Below, in pieces: positions 1 to 10,621 of a stretch of 32,853 nt of DNA. Source of the DNA: Phycisphaeraceae bacterium (GTDB lineage: Bacteria; Planctomycetota; Phycisphaerae; Phycisphaerales; Zrk34); contig JANQJT010000163.1 of assembly GCA_028281485.1 (NCBI GenBank), positions 1-32,853 of the forward strand, in the 5' to 3' direction. The notes under the pieces are model-generated. The model did no database searches. It saw only the letters and a list, made by a program, of their open reading frames with translations, and had not been told where the DNA came from. Numbering within the stretch: position 1 is the stretch's first letter; every line of letters begins with the position of its first letter. Position numbers and translations under genes: made by a program.

Positions 1-776
1 TGTTGGCCCGGGATGCGCAGGTCGATGTCGAGCGGCTCGTCTTCGATGACGGTGGTGGCGGGGGTGCTGTGTCGCCAAGGGTCGAGGCCGGGGCCGAGCA
101 CGGCGCGGTCGTCGCGCTTCTGGTGTCGCAGCAGCAGCTGCTTGGCGCGGACGTAGGCGTCCATGGTGTGGTGGCGGTCGAGGTGGTTGGGTGAGACGTT
201 GGTGACCACGGCCACGTGCGGCGACCAGTCGCCGATCATCTCGAGCATGAAGCTGGACAGCTCGAGCACGACCCAGTCGTCGCGTCCGATGCGGTCCAGG
301 TCGTCCAGGAGGGAGCCTCCGATGTTGCCCCCGATCCACACGCGCTGGGGCGCGGGGGTGATGCCGCGGAGCATGTGACCGATCATGGCGACGGTGGTGC
401 TCTTGCCGGCGGTGCCGGTGACGCCGATGGTGCGGCCGCGGTTGGGCAGGCGTTCGACGAGCAGGCGCAGCTCGCTGGTGATCGCGGCGCCGTGCTGGCG
501 GGCGGATTCCAGGAAGAGGTTGCGTGTTGGATCGACGGCGGGATTGACCACGATCATGTCGGCGGTCTTGAAGTCCTTCTCGACGTGTTCTCCGAGGCGA
601 AACTCAACGGGCAGGCCCTCGAGCTGGGCGACCGGGTTGGCGAGGTCTTCGAGGCTCATCCGATCGGTCACGAGCACGTTGGCGCCGTTTCGTGACAGGT
701 ATCGGGTGACGCCGACGCCTCCGCCGAACCGTCCCAGGCCCATCACGACCACGCGTTTTCCTTCAAACTCACCCAT
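1..776 (-). CDS. murD: UDP-N-acetylmuramoylalanine--D-glutamate ligase (MurD), N-terminal part, truncated by window edge
   Basis: Minus-strand translation from ATG at 776 reads MGEFEGKRVVVMGLGRFGGGVGVTRYLSRNGANVLVTDR...GRTIGVTGTAGKSTTVAMIGHML...VVLELSSFMLEMI...VVTNVSPNHLDRH: Mur ligase GTxGKST P-loop and NxxxDHLDRH-like motif. Not in the ORF track because it has no stop inside the window. Confidence 0.88.
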   Translation of the reverse strand, partial: MGEFEGKRVVVMGLGRFGGGVGVTRYLSRNGANVLVTDRMSLEDLANPVAQLEGLPVEFRLGEHVEKDFKTADMIVVNPAVDPTRNLFLESARQHGAAITSELRLLVERLPNRGRTIGVTGTAGKSTTVAMIGHMLRGITPAPQRVWIGGNIGGSLLDDLDRIGRDDWVVLELSSFMLEMIGDWSPHVAVVTNVSPNHLDRHHTMDAYVRAKQLLLRHQKRDDRAVLGPGLDPWRHSTPATTVIEDEPLDIDLRIPGQ

Positions 777-850
777 GGCTCCATTCTAACGCAACGGCGC
801 GAGAGATCGGTGTTCAACTTTGGTGTTTGTGTTGTCCGATGAGGTATGTG

Positions 851-1120
851 ATGACCTCTCAGCGGGACTACATCTTGGATATCGAGGGTCTGGCCGATCC
901 GTCGGGCGGGCGATCGGACACGGTCGATACCACGGTCGACGCGTCGAAGGCGGAGAAGGGGTGGCTGGCGGTGCACTGGCGCTGCTGCCACGTCTACAGC
1001 CGCATCTACAAGACGCGGGACGGGCTGGCGTACGCGGGGCGGTGCCCCAAGTGCGGTAAGGCGGTGCGTGCAAAGATCGCGCCCCACGGCACGAGTGCGC
1101 GTTTCTTCGAGGCGATGTGA
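851..1120 (+). CDS. Small conserved-looking hypothetical protein with a putative zinc ribbon (CC...CPKCG)
   Basis: ORF 827..1120; ATG at 851 gives MTSQRDYILDIEGLAD...HWRCCHVYSRIYKTRDGLAYAGRCPKCGKAVRAKIAPHGTSARFFEAM. Divergent from murD. Confidence 0.6.
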   Translation: MTSQRDYILDIEGLADPSGGRSDTVDTTVDASKAEKGWLAVHWRCCHVYSRIYKTRDGLAYAGRCPKCGKAVRAKIAPHGTSARFFEAM

Positions 1121-1136
1121 TTTCGGGGTTGATTGA

Positions 1137-1505
1137 TTACTGCGTGGCGGCGCCCTGACGGACCCAGATCGGTGCGAACGATCGCGCCTGGGGGCCGGTC
1201 GGTGCGGGCTGGGCTTGGGGCGTGTCTTGGCCGAGCAGGTCATCGGTCCAACCGAACAGCAGGTCGCCGACGTCGTTGATGGTGCGGTCGATCTGGTTGG
1301 TGGTCTGCTGCAGCAGGTCGGGCTGAGCGGTGGTGCGGCCGCTGTTGTGGGTGGGGGTGGTGGAGTAGCGGGGAGAGAATCGCATACCGGTCGAGGGGGC
1401 GACGGTCTCGCTGACGACGTGCTCTTCGCATCCGACGGCGGAGAACACGATCGCGGCGAATACGAACGCAGACGTTACAAAACGCATGATCTTCACAGCA
1501 GGCAT
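1137..1505 (-). CDS. Putative lipoprotein/exported small protein
   Basis: MPAVKIMRFVTSAFVFAAIVFSAVGCEEHVV...: signal peptide with lipobox-like SAVGC; GGAG SD upstream of ATG at 1505. Confidence 0.65.
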   Translation of the reverse strand: MPAVKIMRFVTSAFVFAAIVFSAVGCEEHVVSETVAPSTGMRFSPRYSTTPTHNSGRTTAQPDLLQQTTNQIDRTINDVGDLLFGWTDDLLGQDTPQAQPAPTGPQARSFAPIWVRQGAATQ

Positions 1506-1631
1506 AATCGTCTCCGGTTGCAGTGTTCGCCCAAACGGGGTGGGGTTTGGTGTTGGGCGATCGGCCGGTCAATGGTCGAGGGGGAATTATCCGATGAATG
1601 GCGGGGCCTGTCGAACCGCTACCGCTTTGTC

Positions 1632-2939
1632 ATGGATAACGCTTTGAAAAACGCGATTTTCTGGATGTTGCTCGGGGTGATTCTGTGCACGGGCGAGCGG
1701 GTTGATGCGTCGGACAGCATCATCGAGTTCATGCGTCGTCGCGACGCGCTGGCGGCAGATGACATGTCGGGCCACTACCAGCTCGGTTTGTGGGCTGACA
1801 ACCGCGGGTTGCGACACCCCGCGGCGCAGATGTATCGGCGCGTGCTCGAGCTCAAGCCCGATCACACCGCCGCTTACGATCGGATCGTGAAGATCAGCGA
1901 CACCAGTCGCCTGCCGGAAGACGAGGCGCGGCAGCGTGAACTGATCGCGCAGTTTCCCGGTTTTAAGCTGCACGTGTCTGATCACTACCTGGTGGTGTAC
2001 AACTCCGACACCGCGTGGGCGCGCAAGCGTGCGGAGCTGCTGGAGAAGGCGCACGACGTGTACTACTCGACGTATCGCCGGGCGGGACTTCGGCCCGTGC
2101 CGGTGCGGCAGCGCATGGTGTGTGTGTTGTTCGCCGACCACGTCAGCTACACGGCTTACGCGCGGCGTGTCGACCGACACGCGCCCACGTGGGCGGCGGG
2201 GTATTACTCCACGTCGACGAACCGCATCGTGTTTTACGATGAGCGATCGAGCCCGGCCTTCGTTGAGCTGCGCGAGACGATAGAGGCGTACAAGGTGGAA
2301 TCGACGCGGCTGCTGGAAGCGATCAACGCCGCGTCGGCAAGGCGGAAGACGGGCGAGGTGATCGAGCTGCGAGCGCAGTACGAACACGTGAACGATCAGC
2401 TGGCGGTGTACCGGGAGCGGTACGAGTCGATCAGTCGGGTGGGCAACGCGACGAAGACGACGCACGAGGCGGTGCATCAGCTGTCGTTTAACAGCGTGCA
2501 GCAGAGCCCACGCGTGCACTACCCGTTCTGGTTCTCTGAGGGGATTGCGACCAACTTCGAGCCGCGCGATCACACCGAGGCGTTCGGGCCGATGCGGGAC
2601 AACGTCAATCGACGACGCGAGCTGACCGAGTTCGCGAGCCAAGGGTTGTTGATCCCGTTGGATCGGCTGGTGCGATACGACAAGCCGCCCACCGGCGACG
2701 AGCAACACATTCGATTGATGTACAACCAGTCGTGGGCGTTGTACCGGTTCCTCTTTGAGTATCGACGCGCGGACCTGCAGCGTTACGTGGAGTGGATGCT
2801 GGCTGAGCCGGTCGGCCTGCGCAGCGACGCCCAGCGCCACGCGATGTTCGTCAAGACATTCGGCCCGATCCACCGGATCGAGCCGAAGTACCGGGCCTAT
2901 ATCAAGCGACTGGCGGAGCAGACCGCCGACGCTCGCTGA
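1632..2939 (+). CDS. Exported TPR-containing DUF1570-like (metallopeptidase-like) protein
   Basis: Within ORF 1215..2939; internal ATG at 1632 gives a signal-peptide-like start MDNALKNAIFWMLLGVILCTGERVDA; TPR-like segment (HYQLGLWADNRGLRHPAAQMYRRVLELKPDHTAAY); THEAVHQLSFN...PFWFSEGIATNFE resembles the HExxH...W..EG pattern of DUF1570-type proteins. Confidence 0.72.
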   Translation: MDNALKNAIFWMLLGVILCTGERVDASDSIIEFMRRRDALAADDMSGHYQLGLWADNRGLRHPAAQMYRRVLELKPDHTAAYDRIVKISDTSRLPEDEARQRELIAQFPGFKLHVSDHYLVVYNSDTAWARKRAELLEKAHDVYYSTYRRAGLRPVPVRQRMVCVLFADHVSYTAYARRVDRHAPTWAAGYYSTSTNRIVFYDERSSPAFVELRETIEAYKVESTRLLEAINAASARRKTGEVIELRAQYEHVNDQLAVYRERYESISRVGNATKTTHEAVHQLSFNSVQQSPRVHYPFWFSEGIATNFEPRDHTEAFGPMRDNVNRRRELTEFASQGLLIPLDRLVRYDKPPTGDEQHIRLMYNQSWALYRFLFEYRRADLQRYVEWMLAEPVGLRSDAQRHAMFVKTFGPIHRIEPKYRAYIKRLAEQTADAR

Positions 2940-2944
2940 TTTGT

Positions 2945-4360
2945 TTACCAGGTGTAGCTGACCTTGTAGGTCAAGACGGTCTCGCCGCCGGCGGGGACGG
3001 GGATGTCGAACTCGACGGTCTTGGCGTCGACCTTGTTGAACTTGTGGGTCTGCTCGGAGATGGTCCAGTTGCCGTAGCCCATGTGCTCGCGGACACGGAT
3101 GACGGCGTTGTCTTCCTTGTGGTTGCGGAGCTTGATCTCGATGACCTGCTCGCGCCAGCGTCGGCCCTGTTGCTGGCTCTTGACGGTCTTTTCGCCGACC
3201 AGGTCGAACGCGTCGCCGAGGTAGAGCCGGATCTGCTCGTCGGTGGGGGTGTGATCGATCTGATCCTCGCCGATGAACTCGAGGCCGCCGTCACCGCCGG
3301 TGTCGGTCGCGTCGCGTTTGTAGACGCGGACCTTGCCCTTGGGCAGGGGCATGCCCATGTTGGAGGCCTCGTCGTTTTTCAGTTCGACGTAGACGTTGAC
3401 CTTGTAGAGGTTCTGGTCGCCGTAGCGGCGGTGCCAGTAGCGGCCGCCGGGCTCGAAGACGTAGCGCTTGATGACGGGGACCTCGGCGGCGGTGAGCAGT
3501 TCGATCTGCTTGATCTGGTTGTCCTTGACGGTGGTGGGGCGGCCGAGCGTGTAGAGGTGGTACTCGAAGAACGATTTCTGTTCGAAGCCGCCACCGCCGG
3601 CGTCGGCTGTCGCGGCTTCCATCACCATGTCGCGCTTGGTGGGATGCGGGGTGGGTTGGATCTTTCGCACGTCGCCGGCGATGAGTTTCACCTGGGCGTT
3701 GTTGTAGGTCGCGCCCGAGCGGTTGTTGAGCGTGACCCATCCGCCGAGGTCGATCCTGGTGTCGTCGGCGTTGATGACGACGTTGTAGTCGGCCTGCCAC
3801 GAGATGCCGGCGGTCTGGTAGGTGACCTGCGCCAGGTGCTTGCCGGGGCGCTGGGTGGCGAGCGTCCACACGAGGGTGGGGCGGGTGAGCAGGCCCTCGG
3901 GCATGGCATCGAAGCTGATGTTGCGCACGTTGTCGGCGCGCTGGATCATCTTCAGACCGCCATCGGCCTGTTTGATGACGAGCTGGTTGCGATCGAAGCT
4001 GAGCAGCGTGCCGGTAAAGATCGAGCCGTCCTCGGTGTGGATCGACAGGTTGTGATCGATGTACTTGTCGAGCATCTTGTCGGCCGAGACCAGGTCGTAC
4101 TCGTAGTTCTGCTCGATGACGGACGTGCCGGTCGGGTCGGTGAGCGACTTGAAGTGGACGGACGTGGGATCGATCTGCTTGGCGACGTCGTGGAACTGAA
4201 TCACGGGCGTGTGCGGATCGAGGTTGAGCTCGCGCACGTCTTTGACCACGGCGAAGTTGTTGTTGTAGACGGTCAGCGACTGGCCGGGCTTGTCGGCCTG
4301 GGCGGCGGCGGACGAGGTGATCAGGGCGACGAACAGCAGGGTGATGATGGCTTTGAGCAT
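2945..4360 (-). CDS. DUF4139-domain exported protein
   Basis: ORF 2945..4378; ATG at 4360 preceded by AAGGAG; signal peptide MLKAIITLLFVALITSSAAAQA; SLTVYNNNFAVVKDVREL..., ISWQADYNVVINADD, and C-terminal IEIKLRNHKEDNAVIRVREHM...GETVLTYKVSYTW typical of DUF4139 proteins. Confidence 0.8.
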   Translation of the reverse strand: MLKAIITLLFVALITSSAAAQADKPGQSLTVYNNNFAVVKDVRELNLDPHTPVIQFHDVAKQIDPTSVHFKSLTDPTGTSVIEQNYEYDLVSADKMLDKYIDHNLSIHTEDGSIFTGTLLSFDRNQLVIKQADGGLKMIQRADNVRNISFDAMPEGLLTRPTLVWTLATQRPGKHLAQVTYQTAGISWQADYNVVINADDTRIDLGGWVTLNNRSGATYNNAQVKLIAGDVRKIQPTPHPTKRDMVMEAATADAGGGGFEQKSFFEYHLYTLGRPTTVKDNQIKQIELLTAAEVPVIKRYVFEPGGRYWHRRYGDQNLYKVNVYVELKNDEASNMGMPLPKGKVRVYKRDATDTGGDGGLEFIGEDQIDHTPTDEQIRLYLGDAFDLVGEKTVKSQQQGRRWREQVIEIKLRNHKEDNAVIRVREHMGYGNWTISEQTHKFNKVDAKTVEFDIPVPAGGETVLTYKVSYTW

Positions 4361-4479
4361 GAGGCTTCTCCTTGGCATGACGGCAACATAGACGCGGCCG
4401 CGCCGTGCCGGGTTCCCTGGGTCGGCCTGATTATCGAAGAAAGTTGGTCGGGTGGATACCGTTTACGCGTGGAAACGGG

Positions 4480-4695
4480 TTATTCTTCCGCCACGGCGAC
4501 CGATGTGGATTGATCCGGGGCGTTGAAGAAGACGCGCCCGATAGGCTCAGAGGGGGTTTCGCATTCCCGACCCGCGGTGAAGTGGGGGCTGATGGTCATG
4601 GCTCCGCTGCCGGAGAAGCCACATCCTGTCATCGACAGCACACCGACCAACGCGCCCGACACACACCACAACCGCCACCGCAGGGCTTTGCTCAT
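4480..4695 (-). CDS. Small putative lipoprotein
   Basis: MSKALRWRLWCVSGALVGVLSMTGCGFSGSG: signal peptide with lipobox (SMTGC); TAGGAA SD next to ATG. Confidence 0.55.
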   Translation of the reverse strand: MSKALRWRLWCVSGALVGVLSMTGCGFSGSGAMTISPHFTAGRECETPSEPIGRVFFNAPDQSTSVAVAEE

Positions 4696-4795
4696 TTCCT
4701 ACCGCCTTTTCGATACAGCTTGCGTTTTAAACTGATCGATATAAAGCGGTCGGACACAACAGGTTTTTGGGATTATTTGTCCCGGGACGTCTGAT

Positions 4796-4831
4796 AAAAA
4801 AGCGGAGGGTCGCGTGTCCGCAACGCTCCGC
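4796..4831 (-). terminator. Rho-independent terminator-like hairpin downstream of ppk
   Basis: On minus strand: GCGGAG (4831-4826) ... CTCCGC (4807-4802) followed by TTTTTT (4801-4796). Confidence 0.6.
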
Positions 4832-4994
4832 ACACCGATCATCTTTCACCCCGAACTGCTCGTTCTCCCGTTCGGGTCAATGCGGTCGGGGGCGCATCTG
4901 ATCTCACAGCTCGCGTGGGTGGATTATGCCCGGCGGGGGTTAGCCGCGGGTTATCCGTGTCTTACTTCTCGATGTGGATTGTGTTAGGGGCGGA

Positions 4995-7151
<2,157 letters not shown>

Positions 7152-7276
7152 CGTTTATTGGGGGTCCTGGCCCCTGGGTAGGAGTTCGATAAACATCGCC
7201 ATCGACAGAGCGCTCTGTGGGCGTCTATCGGGGCTTTGAGTGCTGTATATTAGTGTATCCACCGGGTTTGTGTGTG

Positions 7277-8368
7277 TTAATTATCCATCGGATGGGTCGG
7301 TCGGAGGCCGGTTTTGACCTCAACGATCGGCTCGTGCGGCGGTGGGCTGGGGTGTTCGGGGGTGTCGTCTTCGATTGGAGGCTGATCGGCAGTGGTCGGG
7401 GTAAGTGGGGCGGGCGGGTTGTCCAACAGGTCGCGGAGTTCGACCCACACGCCCTTGGCCTCGATCTTGTGCCAGTAGCTGGCGAAGCGTTCGTAGACCT
7501 GTTGGCGCTGGGTGCGTTGGTGTTCGGTGAGGTTTTCGATGGCGGTTTCGATGCGTTTGAGGCCGCGTCGGTGGCCGTGGAACTTCTCGTGCCGCACGCT
7601 CTCGGCGTCGTAGAACCGGGGCAGCATGTCGATCCACATGTCGCAGTCGTGCAGCTTACCCAGCGCGTTCTGAAGCTTGCGCGCGGCGCGCACGGTCGGC
7701 GCCAGCGTGTCGTCGGCGTAGGTCGGTGCGAACAGTTCGAGCGTGTATCGCAGGTGTTTGGCGCTGATGCGCATCTCGTGGAGCTGTGTGTTCATGGTGG
7801 GCCGATCGACGAAGGTGCGATAGGCGTGCAACTCTTCGAGGCGTTTGAGGATGTGTCGCCTGGCTTGCGTGAAGGGCTGGCCTGAACTGGTTCGTCCACC
7901 GTCGCGGTTGGCTTTGAGGATGATCTCGTGGAGCTGATTGGACATCGACTCGACGGCGTCGGACTTTTCGAATCGTTCGACGGCGTCGATCACCTTGGGC
8001 TGATATCGCTGGCGAGCCTGTTGCAGGCGGAGCAGCAGTCGCTCGATGCCGATCCGATCGCGTTTGTCTTCGAGGTGTTCGAGATAGCCTGCCACGAAGT
8101 CGATCTGCACGTCCAGGTCGCGCGAACGGCCCAGAGACCGCGTGACCCGCCCGATGGCCTTGGACCACCGGCTGATCTGTTTCTTACCTGCGATGCCGCC
8201 GCTGACTTCCAATGCCGCCCGGAGCTTGCGGCTTGCGACCCGCATCTGGTGGATCGCCTCGATGTCTTCAGACAGGCGAACGTCGGGCGCCAAATCGCGC
8301 ATCGTCTGCAGGCGGTCGAGCAGGGTCTGGGCGATGAAAAGTTTCCAGGAAGGGTCTTTCTTAGACAT
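7277..8368 (-). CDS. CHAD domain-containing protein (putative polyphosphate-associated)
   Basis: Histidine/arginine-rich helical protein: EDIEAIHQMRVASRKLRAALEVSG...LHEMRISAKHLRYTLELFA...LHDCDMWIDMLPRF. Repeated HxMRVxxRKLR-type motifs. GTG start at 8380 is also possible. Confidence 0.88.
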   Translation of the reverse strand: MSKKDPSWKLFIAQTLLDRLQTMRDLAPDVRLSEDIEAIHQMRVASRKLRAALEVSGGIAGKKQISRWSKAIGRVTRSLGRSRDLDVQIDFVAGYLEHLEDKRDRIGIERLLLRLQQARQRYQPKVIDAVERFEKSDAVESMSNQLHEIILKANRDGGRTSSGQPFTQARRHILKRLEELHAYRTFVDRPTMNTQLHEMRISAKHLRYTLELFAPTYADDTLAPTVRAARKLQNALGKLHDCDMWIDMLPRFYDAESVRHEKFHGHRRGLKRIETAIENLTEHQRTQRQQVYERFASYWHKIEAKGVWVELRDLLDNPPAPLTPTTADQPPIEDDTPEHPSPPPHEPIVEVKTGLRPTHPMDN

Positions 8369-8414
8369 GGCTTTGTTCACGACGAATGGGCGGCCAGAAC
8401 ATCGATTTTAATCA

Positions 8415-8486
8415 TTATACAACATTTAAAGCTATTGGTGGCATGGGTTAGCGCAATTCTCACTGAGGGTTAATCGCGTGCTAATT
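8415..8486. promoter_or_regulatory. Candidate degenerate Pho-box-like array between CHAD gene and phoB
   Basis: Hexamers at exact 11-bp register: TTATAC 8415, TTAAAG 8426, (8437 no match), TTAGCG 8448, CTCACT 8459, TTAATC 8470, CTAATT 8481. Confidence 0.3.
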
Positions 8487-8545
8487 GGGTATGGGTATCA
8501 ATGAATCTCCTAACGGCGGGAGTAGTTGGAGTGAGACAGCAGTTC

Positions 8546-9283
8546 ATGACACAGCCTAGCCAAGAAACACTTGAAGGCCGTTACCGCGCGCTGGTCGTCG
8601 AGGACGAGCCGGACCAGCGCGAACTGCTCCGGTACAACTTGGCCCGTAATGGTTTTGAAGTGTACTGTGCGGAGACGGGCAGTCGGGCGCTGGCGATTCT
8701 TGAAGAGCAGACGCCGGATGTGATCGTGTTGGACCTGATGCTGCCGGGCATGGACGGCCTGCAGGTCTGCCAGAGCATTCGCAGCCGAACCGAGACTTCT
8801 GCAATACCGATCGTCATGTTGACGGCTCGCGGTGAGGATACGGACATCGTTGCGGGTCTGGAGTTGGGTGCGGACGATTACATCACCAAGCCGTACAGCC
8901 CGCGCGTGTTGCTGGCCCGCGTGAAGGCGGTGATGCGTTCGCGTTCGAAGAGCGATGGAAACGGTCAGCCGGCCGGCGATGAACCGATCATCCGCCACGG
9001 CGACCTGGTGATCCGCCCCGAGCGATTCGAGGTGTCGATCGACAGCAAGCCGATCAAGCTCAGCGGCACGGAGTTCCGCATGCTGGTGCTGTTGGCGGGC
9101 AAGCCGGGTCGGGTGTTTACCCGGGCCCAGATCATCGCCGCGGTGCACGGCAACAACTGTGCGGTGACCGACCGCTCGGTGGACGTGCACATCTTCTGGC
9201 TGCGTCAGAAGCTCGGATCGGCCGGTCAGCTCGTTGAGGCCGTGCGTGGGGTCGGATATCGGTTCCGTGATGCGGAATCTTAA
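8546..9283 (+). CDS. phoB: Phosphate regulon response regulator PhoB (OmpR/PhoB family)
   Basis: Receiver domain (VVEDEPDQRELL...DVIVLDLMLPGMDGLQV...GADDYITKPYSPRVLLARV) and winged helix (LSGTEFRMLVLLAGKPGRVFTRAQIIAAVHG...DRSVDVHIFWLRQKLG...VRGVGYRF). Adjacent to pst genes. Alternative start 8501. Confidence 0.9.
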   Translation: MTQPSQETLEGRYRALVVEDEPDQRELLRYNLARNGFEVYCAETGSRALAILEEQTPDVIVLDLMLPGMDGLQVCQSIRSRTETSAIPIVMLTARGEDTDIVAGLELGADDYITKPYSPRVLLARVKAVMRSRSKSDGNGQPAGDEPIIRHGDLVIRPERFEVSIDSKPIKLSGTEFRMLVLLAGKPGRVFTRAQIIAAVHGNNCAVTDRSVDVHIFWLRQKLGSAGQLVEAVRGVGYRFRDAES

Positions 9284-9348
9284 GGTGTTGAATCGATCCG
9301 GATTTCGTAAATCGTTGTTTTGAATTGCGATACGCCAGAATCAAAATG

Positions 9349-9398
9349 TTAGGTTTTGATTAACACAAATCTTACATTTCTATGACCTGCCATTAACA
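9349..9398 (+). promoter_or_regulatory. Candidate Pho-box array upstream of pstS
   Basis: TTAGGT(9349)-N5-TTAACA(9360)-N5-CTTACA(9371)-N5-ATGACC(9382)-N5-TTAACA(9393): five hexamers, each exactly 11 bp apart. Confidence 0.6.
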
Positions 9399-9480
9399 GG
9401 CAGCCCCTAGAGTCTGTGCGAAGAATCGATGAAACGAGCGGCTCTTGCGGGCCGTCAATTGAGCCATGAAAGGAATGGAC

Positions 9481-10464
9481 ATGTCGAAGAAGCGCTGGTT
9501 TGCTCAGGGGATTGCGGCTCTCGCGGTGGTTGCGACCGTCTCGTATGCCGCGGTGACGCTGGATAAAGATCTGCCCGATTACGTCCCGACCTCGGGTGTG
9601 AGCGGTAACATCAAGAGTGTCGGTTCGGACACGATGAATAACCTGATGACCCTGTGGGCTGAGGGTTTCCGCAAGATGTATCCGAACGTGATGGTCGAGA
9701 TCGAAGGCAAGGGCTCGAGCACCGCGCCCAAGGCCCTGATCGCGGGTACGGCGACGTTCGGCCCGATGAGCCGGGCGATGAAGAGCAGCGAGCAGGACGA
9801 TTTCGAGGACGCGTTCGGCTACAAGGCGACGAATGTGCGGACCTCGATCGATATGCTCGCGGTGTTCGTCCACAAGGACAACCCCATCGCCGAGCGGGGC
9901 CTGACGCTTCAGCAGCTCGACTGCATCTTCTCCAAGACCCGCAAGTCCGGCGGTGAGGATATCGTCACCTGGGGCGACCTGGGTCTGACCGGTGATTGGG
10001 TCGACAAGCCGATCTCGCTGTACGGGCGCAACTCGGCATCCGGCACGTATGGCTACTACAAGAAGGTGGCGCTGCTGGGGGGCGATTACAAGGATTCGGT
10101 CAAGGAGCAGCCCGGTTCTTCGGCTGTGGTGCAGGGCATCGCGACCGATAAGTACGCGATCGGTTACTCGGGGATCGGCTACAAGACCGCCGACGTGCGG
10201 GTCTTGCCCCTGGCGAAGTCTGCCGACAGCCCCTACTTTGCTCCGACGGCGGATAACGCGGCCGAGTACCCCTTGGCTCGCTTCCTTTACCTGTACGTCA
10301 ATTACAAGCCCGGCAGTTCGCTCGATCCCCTGCGGGCCGAGTTCCTGAAGTACATCTTCAGCAAGTCGGGCCAGAGCGACGTGATCAAGGACGGCTACAT
10401 CCCCGTCACGGCCACGATCGCCGCCGAGGAGCTCGGCAAGTTTGGGATCGAGATCGAGGAGTAA
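9481..10464 (+). CDS. pstS: Phosphate ABC transporter substrate-binding protein PstS
   Basis: Signal peptide MSKKRWFAQGIAALAVVATVSYA; IKSVGSDTMNNLMTLWAEGFRKMYPNVMVEIEGKGSSTAPKALIAGTATFGPMSRAMK; GRNSASGTYGYYKK. ATG at 9481 has AAAGGA SD; ORF track starts at 9466. Confidence 0.93.
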   Translation: MSKKRWFAQGIAALAVVATVSYAAVTLDKDLPDYVPTSGVSGNIKSVGSDTMNNLMTLWAEGFRKMYPNVMVEIEGKGSSTAPKALIAGTATFGPMSRAMKSSEQDDFEDAFGYKATNVRTSIDMLAVFVHKDNPIAERGLTLQQLDCIFSKTRKSGGEDIVTWGDLGLTGDWVDKPISLYGRNSASGTYGYYKKVALLGGDYKDSVKEQPGSSAVVQGIATDKYAIGYSGIGYKTADVRVLPLAKSADSPYFAPTADNAAEYPLARFLYLYVNYKPGSSLDPLRAEFLKYIFSKSGQSDVIKDGYIPVTATIAAEELGKFGIEIEE

Positions 10465-10467
10465 AAA

Positions 10468-10486
10468 TAACGGCAACACGCCGTTA
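10468..10486 (+). other. Perfect 7-bp stem-loop immediately 3' of pstS stop
   Basis: TAACGGC-AACAC-GCCGTTA; no following T-tract. Confidence 0.6.
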
Positions 10487-10508
10487 ATATGAATTCGTTA
10501 CAATCTCG

Positions 10509-10541
10509 CGCGTGGTTGCCCGAAAGCGGCCACGCGTTTTT
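10509..10541 (+). terminator. Rho-independent terminator between pstS and pstC
   Basis: CGCGTGGTTGC-CCGAAA-GCGGCCACGCG (11-bp stem with two G-U wobbles) followed by TTTTT. Confidence 0.75.
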
Positions 10542-10621
10542 CAACCAGCCCGGCCCGTGCCGGCTTGGTGACCGGATGAATCAGGGGTACCCGGAGAGTA
10601 CTGTCGACGCAGACGGGATCG

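Noticed and set aside
1215-1631. N-terminal extension of the 574-aa ORF
   Set aside because: Extension overlaps the lipoprotein gene on the other strand; a signal-peptide-like start at 1632 is more plausible.
3044-4513. 489-aa plus-strand ORF antisense to the DUF4139 gene
   Set aside because: Same antisense artefact (VVVVDG, GGGRGD-like composition); no recognisable domain.
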